DNA of 64,000 nt from a virus. The stretch covers positions 37,547-101,546 of IMG/VR virus record IMGVR_UViG_3300030101_001745. One strand, given 5' to 3'. Numbering within the stretch: the first letter of the stretch is position 1; the number at the start of each line of letters is the position of its first letter. A model generated the notes under the pieces. The model made no database searches and was not told the DNA's origin. It was given only the letters and a program-made list of their open reading frames with translations. A program made the position numbers and the translations under genes. Shown here in pieces: positions 9,214 through 16,952 of the stretch.

Positions 9214-10752
9214 ATGGCGGATAGCGATAAGGACATCCTGATTACTCCGAATGTGAGTCAAACTTCCCAACCAGAAATCAAACTGGTAGGTAAAGACAAC
9301 TCCCCAATGTACCTCAAGGTATTGGATGATAACACCCTATCATTTGAAGGAACAGAGGGACAGGTTTTCTCAATCGGGCCTACAATGTCAAGTGGAGATA
9401 TATTCAACGTGAGTGATATCTCTGGTGTGCAGAATATGGCCGTCAATGCCGATGGTTCAATCAAGATTATCCCAACCGGAACAAACCCATCTAGTAATTT
9501 GTATGTAGGAGATTTGAGACATTGCTTCGTCTACGCTAGAGGAACAGGAAACAACAATGCGGCAAACTCTCTGATTTACGTTAATGGTAAGAAGATAGTA
9601 GATAGTGCTACTAGAGGTATGTATCTAACAATAATCAACCAAGTTGATTTGAGTGTTGTATCTTCTACTAACTATGATACATTTTCTAATCAAACCAACA
9701 ACGACAATCTTGCTACTGCCATAGGAAATATGACAGACCAACAGATAGGAATTCTAGTCTCAGAGGATGCTTGGGAAACTAGCAATACTACTAATTCTGC
9801 GAATCTAGTGGCCGCGGCTAAGTTAGTTGGGCTTACAAAACTAGGCAACATAGGAAACGCAAATGCATCCAATAGAAGACCCTACGCGGCTATCTTCATG
9901 GGTTCGGGAGATGATGCGAATGCCGCTAACAAATTCGTAATTGAGAGAATGTCTGATGCTGATGCTGATGCTCCTATGGCTTCGATATCTGCTGTTCTAG
10001 TCTCGGATGGAACTCATGCTTCTATCATGGGTTCTAACAATGTAAATGCGATTTGGGGTGCAGATTCAAACCATGAGGAACCTGCTCTCATCGCAGACGA
10101 GGACAACAACATAGACATTCTAGGTGGTAGTGGTGGAAATGGACAGGTAAACATCAGTAGAACAAGTGGTGCAACTGTCTTCCTACAAGCACAATCCGCA
10201 ACAGGAATAGTGGGAACCTCAAGCAATCATACTCTAGCCCTTACTACAAATGGTTCTCAGAGACTCAAGATAAACAATGTCGGGGGAATCGAAGCAGTAT
10301 CCAACGCGAACGGTTGGAATCTTTGGCATAAGGTGACTTGGGGCAAGAATGACTATGGAACTTCCAATGGGGATGGTCATGGCCTCAAAAGAATGACATT
10401 CGATGATGACGAGGCAGGTTCGCCAGTCTATTCCGTACCTAGAGATATTACGATAAGAGCAGTTGTCATTAGAACCAACGGTGTTGTTCTTTCCGGTACT
10501 ACTGCTCAAGTGGTGAGAATATTCGCAAATGGAAATGCAGGGACAGGAACCCTACTCGATGTTTCCTATAACGCCAGCCAATTCACAAGACACAACTCTG
10601 AGAACTCCAACGCAACTCATCATTCACTAGTGACCACAGGACTCAGTACCTCCTACAATGCAGGTGATACATTAGCGGTAAGAAGAAATTCGGGTGCAGT
10701 TGATATGGGTGATTACATAGTGGATGTTTGGTTTAGTATTGATAATGCTTAG
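9214..10752 (+). CDS. Tail fibre / receptor-binding protein
   Basis: 512 residues, rich in Asn, Ser, Thr and Gly with one late HNLWHK-type aromatic stretch, and with fibre-like sequence such as LALTTNGSQRLKINNVGG. The start immediately follows the previous stop. Late position beside LamG proteins and a tail-fibre chaperone supports a fibre role. The exact fold is not recognised. Confidence 0.72.
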   Translation: MADSDKDILITPNVSQTSQPEIKLVGKDNSPMYLKVLDDNTLSFEGTEGQVFSIGPTMSSGDIFNVSDISGVQNMAVNADGSIKIIPTGTNPSSNLYVGDLRHCFVYARGTGNNNAANSLIYVNGKKIVDSATRGMYLTIINQVDLSVVSSTNYDTFSNQTNNDNLATAIGNMTDQQIGILVSEDAWETSNTTNSANLVAAAKLVGLTKLGNIGNANASNRRPYAAIFMGSGDDANAANKFVIERMSDADADAPMASISAVLVSDGTHASIMGSNNVNAIWGADSNHEEPALIADEDNNIDILGGSGGNGQVNISRTSGATVFLQAQSATGIVGTSSNHTLALTTNGSQRLKINNVGGIEAVSNANGWNLWHKVTWGKNDYGTSNGDGHGLKRMTFDDDEAGSPVYSVPRDITIRAVVIRTNGVVLSGTTAQVVRIFANGNAGTGTLLDVSYNASQFTRHNSENSNATHHSLVTTGLSTSYNAGDTLAVRRNSGAVDMGDYIVDVWFSIDNA

Positions 10753-10760
10753 GTGATTGT

Positions 10761-11075
10761 ATGGTTGAACATGGGATAGAGGATGAAGAAACACCGAGCA
10801 ATGTGACAGTACATTACAATGTAGGGCCGGGGCATCCAGAGTATGATGAGAACGGTCATATTAGTTTTGCTTGGGAAGACCTTAGAGCAAGGAGAGCCAT
10901 GCGCTTGAAGAAAGTAGACATCTATCAAGGTGTATTAGTTTACAATACTCTAACAGAAGAACAACAAAATGAGTTGGCTACATACAGACAGGCACTTCTA
11001 GATTTGCCAAGTGACTACGATGACCCATTTGAGGCAATGGCAAACCTACCAACAATACCATCTTGGCTAAATTAA
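10761..11075 (+). CDS. Tail-fibre assembly chaperone-like protein
   Basis: 104 residues. The C-terminal half (LTEEQQNELATYRQALLDL, then P at the end of a short acidic tail) resembles the phage tail assembly chaperone family (Phage_tail_APC), whose members follow fibre genes and aid their folding. It directly follows the fibre gene, which fits. It is the last gene of the plus-strand late block before a convergent junction. Confidence 0.72.
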   Translation: MVEHGIEDEETPSNVTVHYNVGPGHPEYDENGHISFAWEDLRARRAMRLKKVDIYQGVLVYNTLTEEQQNELATYRQALLDLPSDYDDPFEAMANLPTIPSWLN

Positions 11076-11182
11076 CTCGCAATCCCACCATCGAAAGCGA
11101 TTCAATCTTACTTTCTTCAACGGTAAATCCAAAATGCAACCCCATTGTAAATTAGTTTTCTAGATGACCCTTATAACCCACC
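11076..11182. other. Convergent intergenic junction
   Basis: No gene is seen here. Plus-strand late genes end at 11075 and minus-strand small genes end at 11183, so both transcripts must stop in or near this stretch. A small hairpin (ATCG-AAAG-CGAT) and a pyrimidine-rich stretch on the plus strand are present and may help termination. Confidence 0.4.
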
Positions 11183-11344
11183 CTAGAGAGAACGATTTTT
11201 GGCCCACTCCATGGCGAGGTAATCCAACCTGCCCAACCACGAAATTAGACCACTTGCAAACACAATCATGAAAGGAGTGTAGAAACTCAGAGGTATTTCA
11301 AAAGACAAGTCATGTAAGAAACTCATGTCCAGAATTTCAATCAT
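11183..11344 (-). CDS. Small membrane protein (53 aa)
   Basis: ATG at 11344 overlaps the previous stop (ATGA) and has AGGAG about ten bases upstream. The product has a hydrophobic stretch (FMIVFASGLISWLG) that could span a membrane, followed by a charged C-terminus. Function unknown; it pairs with the membrane peptide just upstream. Confidence 0.6.
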   Translation of the reverse strand: MIEILDMSFLHDLSFEIPLSFYTPFMIVFASGLISWLGRLDYLAMEWAKNRSL

Positions 11345-11463
11345 GGCTCTTCACTCCTAAAATATTTGGCTATTTCTTTGAATTCATTTACTAGAAGAAA
11401 CGAAGCGCAAAAAAGAAAGAAGCCCATTAGGATATAGACGGGAAGAAAGGGTGAGTATTCCAT
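11341..11463 (-). CDS. Small membrane protein (40 aa)
   Basis: ATG at 11463 to TGA at 11341, overlapping the next gene by ATGA. The first half is strongly hydrophobic (VYILMGFFLFCASFLLV), a likely single transmembrane helix, followed by a charged tail. It lies three bases after the stop of the gene at 11467. Two consecutive membrane peptides suggest an envelope-acting function such as lysis or superinfection control, but this is inference. Confidence 0.58.
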   Translation of the reverse strand: MEYSPFLPVYILMGFFLFCASFLLVNEFKEIAKYFRSEEP

Positions 11464-11466
11464 AGT

Positions 11467-11658
11467 TTATCTTACCTGCGCTTTCCAATATTCCCAATCC
11501 CAATCTGGATGTTTTTCCATTAATTTTTCTAATCTAATATCATGCCTATCCTTTTCATTAGCCATCTGGTAAACCTCCCGACATCCATGAAAGCGCGGTG
11601 TAAAAATTACACCATAAATATTGTCGTTAAAATCTACACAATCTACCTTACTACACAT
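11467..11658 (-). CDS. Small hypothetical protein, start uncertain
   Basis: 63 residues from ATG 11658, or 32 residues from ATG 11565. The inner start has a very good GGGAGGT site eight bases upstream while the outer one has none, so the shorter acidic/basic helical product (MANEKDRHDI to the C-terminal WEYWKAQVR) may be the main one. The TATA-rich tandem repeat at 11.76 kb probably holds its promoter. Function unknown. Confidence 0.55.
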   Translation of the reverse strand: MCSKVDCVDFNDNIYGVIFTPRFHGCREVYQMANEKDRHDIRLEKLMEKHPDWDWEYWKAQVR

Positions 11659-11751
11659 TGAGATTTGGTTTTCGGAACTTCATATACTCTCGGATTTGAT
11701 GTTTCGCAAATACTGAAGTTTCTCCGTAGTTCTTCAGTTATTAAAATCGGC

Positions 11752-11811
11752 TTCTATATAGAAAACTACTTTTTCATATAAAAAACTACTTTTTCATATA
11801 GAAAGCAAAAA
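11752..11811 (-). promoter_or_regulatory. TATA-rich 20-bp tandem repeat, candidate promoter
   Basis: Two 20-base units (11761-11780 and 11781-11800) differ at one position and a third unit begins at 11801; a perfect palindrome TTCTATATAGAA (11752-11763) abuts them. Read on the minus strand the units contain TTTATATG and CTATATGA, resembling archaeal TATA elements. They lie upstream of the small genes ending at 11183-11467, downstream of a T-tract, so they probably re-start transcription there. Confidence 0.45.
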
Positions 11812-11825
11812 AAAGTGTTTAGAAA

Positions 11826-11837
11826 CCAAAAAAAAAG
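11826..11837 (-). terminator. T-tract terminator of the minus-strand block
   Basis: A run of nine or more T on the minus strand follows within about 20 bases of the stop of the zinc-ribbon gene at 11858, with a second T-run near 11808-11815. Oligo-T tracts are the usual archaeal termination signal. Confidence 0.5.
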
Positions 11838-11857
11838 TTGACCCAATGGCCGGAAGA

Positions 11858-11995
11858 TTACTCTTCCCGCCAAAGGGCTTTACATTCTTTACATTCCCAG
11901 ATTAGGATTTTTTCTAAAGAGCCAACTACATGGCCTTTGATTCTTCTTGGGATTGTTCTTTTTTCGCAGAACTTGCACTTACTGCGGAGGGACAC
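11858..11995 (-). CDS. Zinc-ribbon microprotein (45 aa)
   Basis: GTG start at 11995 inside the end of the previous gene, with GAGGT seven bases upstream. The product reads CKFC near the start and CKEC near the end, 25 residues apart, a classical four-Cys zinc ribbon with basic residues between. It is the last gene of the long minus-strand block. It may bind nucleic acid; no specific function can be named. Confidence 0.6.
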   Translation of the reverse strand: MSLRSKCKFCEKRTIPRRIKGHVVGSLEKILIWECKECKALWREE

Positions 11996-12155
11996 GACCA
12001 GACCTCTGCTCTTCAAGAATCTGATTTTCCAATCTGGTCATATACTCGTCTATTGTCTTCTCATCATATTTGGAACTACCAAAGGTAGCAAAGAAAAGTA
12101 GGGACATCCCCATGATGAAAAATATCCCTAGAATCCACTCAAATGTCGTTGCCAT
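11979..12155 (-). CDS. Single-pass membrane protein (58 aa)
   Basis: ATG at 12155 overlaps the exonuclease stop (TAATG). Residues about 6-27 (WILGIFFIMGMSLLFFATFG) form a strong transmembrane helix, followed by a charged cytoplasmic-type tail with Glu/Arg residues. No family recognised. Confidence 0.7.
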   Translation of the reverse strand: MATTFEWILGIFFIMGMSLLFFATFGSSKYDEKTIDEYMTRLENQILEEQRSGRVPPQ

Positions 12156-12751
12156 TACCAATCAACTCCTAGGTCGAGGACTTCCTCTTGGTCTAATGAG
12201 AAGCCCTTGACTACTTTATTGTTCTGTCCATGTTCCCACAATTTGTAGACCAATTCGCAATCCATGAGGCAGTATTCTGCTACCTCTGCATAACCGCCCG
12301 CTTTCCAGACTTTGGGAGCATCCTCGCTCTTCATCAGTTTCTCTGCACCTAGCGTATGGTGGACTAGATTATTCAAGGAATACCTCTCCTTGAATTCCTT
12401 TTGTAGTATGTGGCTAGTGTCAATGTATGCTTCCGCATCCATATACTTCTTGATACAATAGATGTCCATCGCATTCTTCAATACTGGTAGGTCAAACCCT
12501 ACTATGTTGTGTCCTAGTAGTTTACCTCCCTTCTCAAAGTGGTCATCCAAGTCAAACTTCAACTCAGACATAGACTTTACAATCGTATTGGGGAGTTTCA
12601 AGTCATCCAATGCCTTGTCTATGTAGATGGTTCCTTTGTCTCCATCGTAAGTACATACAGTAGAGACTCGGAACATGTGGGTATTACCCCACCCACCTAT
12701 CTCATGGGCGTAGTTTTTGGTTTCCAAATCAATTGCTAGTACAGACATCAT
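12155..12751 (-). CDS. DnaQ/PolB-type 3'-5' exonuclease
   Basis: 198 residues. RNase H-fold exonuclease motifs are visible: Exo I with D8 and E10 (AIDLET), Exo II GHNIVGFD with D87, and Exo III near residue 160 (YCLMDCE). This matches predicted 3'-5' exonucleases related to the PolB proofreading domain. It is a stand-alone enzyme in addition to the exonuclease in the PolB N-terminal gene, and may act in proofreading, end trimming or host DNA turnover. Overlaps both neighbours (ATGA, TAATG). Confidence 0.85.
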   Translation of the reverse strand: MMSVLAIDLETKNYAHEIGGWGNTHMFRVSTVCTYDGDKGTIYIDKALDDLKLPNTIVKSMSELKFDLDDHFEKGGKLLGHNIVGFDLPVLKNAMDIYCIKKYMDAEAYIDTSHILQKEFKERYSLNNLVHHTLGAEKLMKSEDAPKVWKAGGYAEVAEYCLMDCELVYKLWEHGQNNKVVKGFSLDQEEVLDLGVDW

Positions 12752-12990
12752 GATTCCTCTGTGTCAGCAGACCAGATAGAATCCAATTTCTTTTTAGCAG
12801 ATTTAGCGGGGTCTGGGTCTTCTATTACAGATTCCCTAGCCATGAACGCAACAAGTTTGTCACCTGCTACGCTTATCATGGTCTTTACTTCCCAACCTTC
12901 CTGTCCATAAGTATTCAAAGATTCGATGATTATCTTCGGACCTTCTGCAACTTGGAAAACAAGATACATGTTTTCATATTGCTTCTTCAT
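12748..12990 (-). CDS. Small DUF4177-like protein
   Basis: 80 residues. The segment LNTYGQEGWEVKTM followed by KLVAFMAR resembles the short DUF4177 pattern (Gly-x-Glu-Gly-Trp-Glu then a beta strand). The Lys-rich C-terminus is extra. Function unknown; translationally coupled to the exonuclease (ATGA) and to the ATPase upstream. Confidence 0.6.
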   Translation of the reverse strand: MKKQYENMYLVFQVAEGPKIIIESLNTYGQEGWEVKTMISVAGDKLVAFMARESVIEDPDPAKSAKKKLDSIWSADTEES

Positions 12991-14474
12991 TCTTTAACCT
13001 CCTTTTCGACAATCTTTGTGTAAACCGACCTTCCCTTCTTGGCCTCGTTGAATACTCCAGTCTTAGCCAATTCTTTGTAGTTTCGGTATATCGTAGCCTG
13101 TCCTTTACCTGTTGATTTACGGACATTCTCCAATAACTGTTGCTTGTTCACTCTCCCTTCACTGTCTGCTACGGTTTTTAGGTTTTCATATTCTGCCTTG
13201 AATACTTTGATTCCTAATTTGTCTTGACCAGATATTCTCTCCTGTCTAAGTGAAGTATCCAACCACGATATGAGAGACTTGTAACATGCTCGTATCAATC
13301 TAGAAGACTGTTGAACGTGCTTGTCTGTGACATAGTATCTGTTCTTCTTGGTTCTGATGGTAGGGGCTTCTGTGATAGCACACAATACTGCCATCCTCGC
13401 CATGCTTCCTTGCATCCTAGTGATGAAGTTGTTAGCCAATGACAACACCGATGGCCTACTTGACTGAACATAATTCTCAAACTTCTTTGTTTCAGCCTTG
13501 ATTGAATCTCTAAAGTTAGGAGCGAATCTCATTGTCTTCGTTCTATCCTTTCCGTTTTCTTCAAAGTGTTCTTTCAGACATTCATACACCTTTACTATCG
13601 CATCTCCAAACTGATTGATAGGTTGTGCGCTATCTGCAACTGTACCATATGAGTCTGCTACTTTTGCACGTAGTTCGTTCTGTAGTTCTATTGGTATCTC
13701 TCTGATGAAGAGTACCGACCTCTGCATTAAACCAGTCTCTGCAATAACCCTAGTCATGTTACTTGGGATGTAGGTAGTTGCGAAGATGCTTCTCTGGCAA
13801 TCGCAAACTAGAACATGGCCCTTAGCCAACTTCTTCTTGATAAGGTGATTATTTCCATGAAGCGAATTCATGAACTTGTTCATGTACATCACAACGTTCT
13901 CCTTGTGTTGTGAACTCTTGAAGACACCAGAATACTCAAACTCGTCATATGCGACTAATCCACTACCTTCCAATGCGCCATACACTTGTACGGGAACATC
14001 CACTACAGTAGCATTACCTTCATCGTCAGTCAACGTTTCTCTTTCTTCTGTTATCGTTCCAATCAAACCTGCATCAGTTGTGTCTTCGACATCCATGATA
14101 TCGAAGTTGGTTCCGTGGTTCGCATTGAGAACCTCAAACACATAGTTGGATACAGGGCCGAAGAAGTTGTACAATTCGGACTTTCCAGTACCAGATGTCT
14201 GCATCCATATCAATTGGATTCTGGTATCATCTGTCCTTCTTCCATGTGGTATTGCGGCCATGTCCTTACATATCTGACCTAGTAGAACAAAGTATGACAA
14301 TGCCGCAGGTATCTCATTGTAGTAAGACACCTCTGATGCAGAATTGACATACTGCTCAACTAGGCTAGGTAACTTCCGTTGCCTTGCCTTCGGGACTTCT
14401 TTTGACAAAGACTCCCAATACTCACGTTCAACGTGAGCCTCTCTTGCTTCTCTTGCTATTTCTTTTTCATTCAT
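12987..14474 (-). CDS. P-loop ATPase, candidate replicative helicase
   Basis: 495 residues from ATG 14474, chosen because GGAG lies nine bases upstream and the previous gene ends at 14477; an earlier in-frame start at 14558 would overlap that gene. A P-loop (QTSGTGKS near residue 95) lacks the usual first Gly; a Walker B-like LVAYDEFE follows. A short conserved stretch SNMTRVIAETGLMQRS fits a sensor/arginine-finger region. The C-terminus looks like a winged helix (TGKGQATIYRNYKELAKTG). Its place among primase, polymerase and clamp genes argues for a helicase or helicase loader; the precise family is not certain. Confidence 0.6.
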   Translation of the reverse strand: MNEKEIAREAREAHVEREYWESLSKEVPKARQRKLPSLVEQYVNSASEVSYYNEIPAALSYFVLLGQICKDMAAIPHGRRTDDTRIQLIWMQTSGTGKSELYNFFGPVSNYVFEVLNANHGTNFDIMDVEDTTDAGLIGTITEERETLTDDEGNATVVDVPVQVYGALEGSGLVAYDEFEYSGVFKSSQHKENVVMYMNKFMNSLHGNNHLIKKKLAKGHVLVCDCQRSIFATTYIPSNMTRVIAETGLMQRSVLFIREIPIELQNELRAKVADSYGTVADSAQPINQFGDAIVKVYECLKEHFEENGKDRTKTMRFAPNFRDSIKAETKKFENYVQSSRPSVLSLANNFITRMQGSMARMAVLCAITEAPTIRTKKNRYYVTDKHVQQSSRLIRACYKSLISWLDTSLRQERISGQDKLGIKVFKAEYENLKTVADSEGRVNKQQLLENVRKSTGKGQATIYRNYKELAKTGVFNEAKKGRSVYTKIVEKEVKE

Positions 14475-14476
14475 AT

Positions 14477-15172
14477 TTATATCTCCATTTTTGTTTCTTT
14501 GTTCAGAGTGTTTATTACTCTCTCTGCTAGAGTTTGGCCTACGCCTTCTATTTCGCACAATTCTGAAATTGTTGCTTCTCCTATTTCCATGATAGAACCA
14601 AATTTGTCTAACATGAGTTTAGCCTTATTCAGACTAATTCCTTTGATTGTAGTCAGAACATCCACCCTCAAATCGGTGGTGGTTATTCTCTTTACAATTC
14701 TAGGAGTGTATACTTCTCTGGTGATTGGTTGCATTTTACATACCGTACAAATCACCTCTGCGGCAGTCAATGAGTCCTTGACCCATACTACACTACAATC
14801 GGTATCTAGTATTATTCTGCCTAATGCACCATAGAACTTTTTCCAAGTCAAGGTGCGTAGGACTTTTGGATTGATATCAGACTTGACATGTGCAAGATGT
14901 TGTCTGAATGCTTTGTCAAATGAACCGTGTACTATCACAAGGTTATTGTCAAAGGCTCTATCCATGTTATCTAGTTGCTTCCACAGTCGCTTGTTCTGTA
15001 CTGACTGTAGGAAGTCGAAGGATGACTTCGCTTCAAAGCAGACGTTGTTGAAGGTATAGTCTCCAAACTCAATCCATTCTTTCTCAAAGGGTATGTTCAT
15101 CTTTCTTGCTTTCTCTTCCACTTGTTCCGTTAGAACAGAATTTTCCCTACTGTCAATAATGAGTTTGTTCAT
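14477..15172 (-). CDS. XPF/ERCC4-type structure-specific endonuclease
   Basis: 231 residues. The N-terminal nuclease domain shows IIDSREN, FGDY and FEAKSSFDF, corresponding to the D...ERK...D core of ERCC4/XPF nucleases, with the middle ERK motif reading EAK. The C-terminus has two helix-hairpin-helix motifs (IKGISLNKAKLML and IEGVGQTLAERVI). Such enzymes cut flaps, forks and branched DNA. GGGAGG precedes the ATG. It probably resolves replication or recombination intermediates before packaging. Confidence 0.85.
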   Translation of the reverse strand: MNKLIIDSRENSVLTEQVEEKARKMNIPFEKEWIEFGDYTFNNVCFEAKSSFDFLQSVQNKRLWKQLDNMDRAFDNNLVIVHGSFDKAFRQHLAHVKSDINPKVLRTLTWKKFYGALGRIILDTDCSVVWVKDSLTAAEVICTVCKMQPITREVYTPRIVKRITTTDLRVDVLTTIKGISLNKAKLMLDKFGSIMEIGEATISELCEIEGVGQTLAERVINTLNKETKMEI

Positions 15173-15303
15173 CTGAAAACCTCCCTGTGATTACATGAAT
15201 TGCATTTCATTACTGCCTTCTGTATCTTTGTACCTGCTCTTTGATAGGGGAGTTTGGTAGCAAACATCCTACCTTTGCATATTGGACACTTAACTCCCCG
15301 CAT
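15169..15303 (-). CDS. Zinc-ribbon microprotein (44 aa)
   Basis: ATG at 15303 has GGAGG about seven bases upstream; the TGA overlaps the XPF start (ATGA). CPIC near the N-terminus and CNSC near the C-terminus form a zinc ribbon separated by a basic segment. Tightly coupled to the XPF nuclease, so a DNA-binding accessory role is possible. Confidence 0.65.
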   Translation of the reverse strand: MRGVKCPICKGRMFATKLPYQRAGTKIQKAVMKCNSCNHREVFR

Positions 15304-15460
15304 TTCTTTTCCTCCCATGTCTATCTACCTTAGAGTAATCTGTCATTGTCTGTATCTTTTTACAGTCTAGGCAAATTCTCTTCTTCACATTGGGAGGTGA
15401 TGGTAGTTTACCCCATCTATTACATGGGCATCTGTTATCCTTGAACCGAATGCTACTCAT
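15290..15460 (-). CDS. Zinc-ribbon microprotein (56 aa)
   Basis: ATG at 15460 is preceded by GGAGGT seven bases upstream; a start further upstream at 15484 is in frame but has no such site. CPC and CLDC pairs in a basic background suggest a zinc ribbon. It overlaps the primase stop by eight bases and the next zinc-ribbon gene by 14. Confidence 0.62.
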   Translation of the reverse strand: MSSIRFKDNRCPCNRWGKLPSPPNVKKRICLDCKKIQTMTDYSKVDRHGRKRNAGS

Positions 15461-16445
15461 CAGGATACCTCCAACACCTGCCAATACAATATCCTTGTGG
15501 TATTAGAACAGACTCGCAACCCGGAGCATGATACCCCTTCTGCACGATTCCCCTAACATATTTCTCACTTAGACCACGATTCCAATCAAGCCAGATACCC
15601 GGCTTCTCTGCTATTGTCTCCAATTCATCCATAACCATACTTACTATCTTCTCCTGTTGTGGTAGCCCGATGTGTCTCTCACCTATGCTTAGTAAATCTC
15701 TATACCATTGAATGAGATACACCCTAGCATAGTGACTAGGATTCTCAACTGTAATGGCGTTCTGCAAGCATGGCAGGATAGGTAGGTTTGCCAGTTTGTC
15801 TGGCATTTCAATCTCGGTGTCTGATACACTAACTGGTTTGACTTTCGGCCAATCAATCAGTTTGCCACCATACACGAAGTCTTCCTGTACTTGTTTCTTC
15901 GCCATCTCAATGATAGTATCAACATTTGCCGTCTTATCCATATCTAGTGGAATACAATAGTATCCATCACTACTTAGGTTGAGTGTGTTTGGTATCCTAC
16001 GAAGTCTGGTGGTCTGAATGCCTGTCCTGTCTAACGTAGGATAATCCTTAGCCAACTCGGTATAATACGCTTGAATGCTTCTGATATCATCTGCTCTCTT
16101 ACCATAAGCGATGATGTGAAAACCTTTGCCAGAAAAGAATGGTCTGAACTTGATACCCTCGTCTTGAAACTTCTTACATACTCCACGGAAATCTCTGTGG
16201 GCATTATCCAATGGTTCACCGTGAGCATCAAAATCCAGAAACATCTTGTCTAGAATAGCAGAACTATCTATCTTGGTATTGTCCGTGAACCTCTCAAACT
16301 CATACACGGTCATGTAGCAGTTCATTCTGCCATTGTTCATGTTCAACCATTTCAGATATTCTTCTCTACTCTTCACTAGTTTTCTTGGTATTTGCCTTGA
16401 GCCTTTGATGTGACTTCCGGCCCAAACTTCCCTTGGGTATCTCAT
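15453..16445 (-). CDS. Archaeo-eukaryotic primase with PriL-like C-terminus
   Basis: 330 residues from ATG 16445 (GGAGA site upstream). The AEP catalytic core is visible: FLDFDAH with D71 and D73, SGKGFH with H110, and the conserved RRIPNTLN segment. The C-terminal third carries four spaced Cys (PCLQNAI, GCESV, YCIGRCW) and a His/Arg helix, like the Fe-S domain of the PriL large subunit. So a single chain seems to combine PriS-like catalysis with a PriL-like initiation domain. It would make primers for the viral PolB. Confidence 0.82.
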   Translation of the reverse strand: MRYPREVWAGSHIKGSRQIPRKLVKSREEYLKWLNMNNGRMNCYMTVYEFERFTDNTKIDSSAILDKMFLDFDAHGEPLDNAHRDFRGVCKKFQDEGIKFRPFFSGKGFHIIAYGKRADDIRSIQAYYTELAKDYPTLDRTGIQTTRLRRIPNTLNLSSDGYYCIPLDMDKTANVDTIIEMAKKQVQEDFVYGGKLIDWPKVKPVSVSDTEIEMPDKLANLPILPCLQNAITVENPSHYARVYLIQWYRDLLSIGERHIGLPQQEKIVSMVMDELETIAEKPGIWLDWNRGLSEKYVRGIVQKGYHAPGCESVLIPQGYCIGRCWRYPDE

Positions 16446-16719
16446 TCTTATCATCTCCATTAAAATTAATATTTGCATTCATTAGTAATTCTTTGACTTC
16501 TATCGCTACGTCTTCCTTCAATCTGGTAATGAGGATTCTCTGAAAGTCCTCACCTATGTCCTGCCATACGAAATCTAATTTCTCCTTAGCAGACATATCT
16601 GTGTATATCCTTTCAGCGAACGTATCAACCAGAGCAGACATATCCTGCATCTCTGCAAAAGTCCATTGTTTTTCTTGTAGCATTTCTTCTATTCTATCTC
16701 TCACTATATCACTCCCCAT
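16366..16719 (-). CDS. Hypothetical acidic helical protein
   Basis: 117 residues, mostly predicted helix in the first 80 (Glu, Met, Ala rich), then a basic tail. ATG at 16719 has no clear Shine-Dalgarno site and lies inside the end of the membrane peptide at 16704. It overlaps the primase start. It could be a primase partner, but nothing in the sequence proves it. Confidence 0.65.
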   Translation of the reverse strand: MGSDIVRDRIEEMLQEKQWTFAEMQDMSALVDTFAERIYTDMSAKEKLDFVWQDIGEDFQRILITRLKEDVAIEVKELLMNANINFNGDDKNEIPKGSLGRKSHQRLKANTKKTSEE

Positions 16720-16835
16720 ATTTTTGCTATTAGTAATAGCGACAAGAGTATGTTTACTCCTGCGGCTATCGTTCTGAACAAGGCCATTCTAGCAAAACGG
16801 TCTTGACTCCAGTATTCCAATTCATCTCCATTCAT
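16704..16835 (-). CDS. Single-pass membrane protein (43 aa)
   Basis: ATG at 16835 directly abuts the previous TGA, with GAGAGGA upstream. A hydrophobic helix (IAAGVNILLSLLLIAKIWGV) occupies the C-terminal half. It ends 16 bases inside the next gene. One of several single-helix proteins scattered in the replication block. Confidence 0.6.
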   Translation of the reverse strand: MNGDELEYWSQDRFARMALFRTIAAGVNILLSLLLIAKIWGVI

Positions 16836-16952
16836 TCATTCTTCCTCTCTTATTTGTTCCTCTATGCATTTTCTACACCATCTATTTCCCATCATTATGA
16901 AATCATTACATGTCTCACATTTTACGGTGACTATGCCATTCAAACTAACCAT
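16836..16952 (-). CDS. Zinc-ribbon microprotein (38 aa)
   Basis: ATG at 16952 lies inside the last codons of the PolB C-terminal gene. CETC and CRKC pairs 16 residues apart form a compact zinc ribbon; an acidic tail follows. Codon spacing and tight coupling on both sides support it. Confidence 0.58.
   Translation of the reverse strand: MVSLNGIVTVKCETCNDFIMMGNRWCRKCIEEQIREEE

Noticed and set aside
11838-12101. Plus-strand frame opposite the membrane and zinc-ribbon genes
   Set aside because: Two well-coupled minus-strand genes with ribosome sites explain this stretch better.
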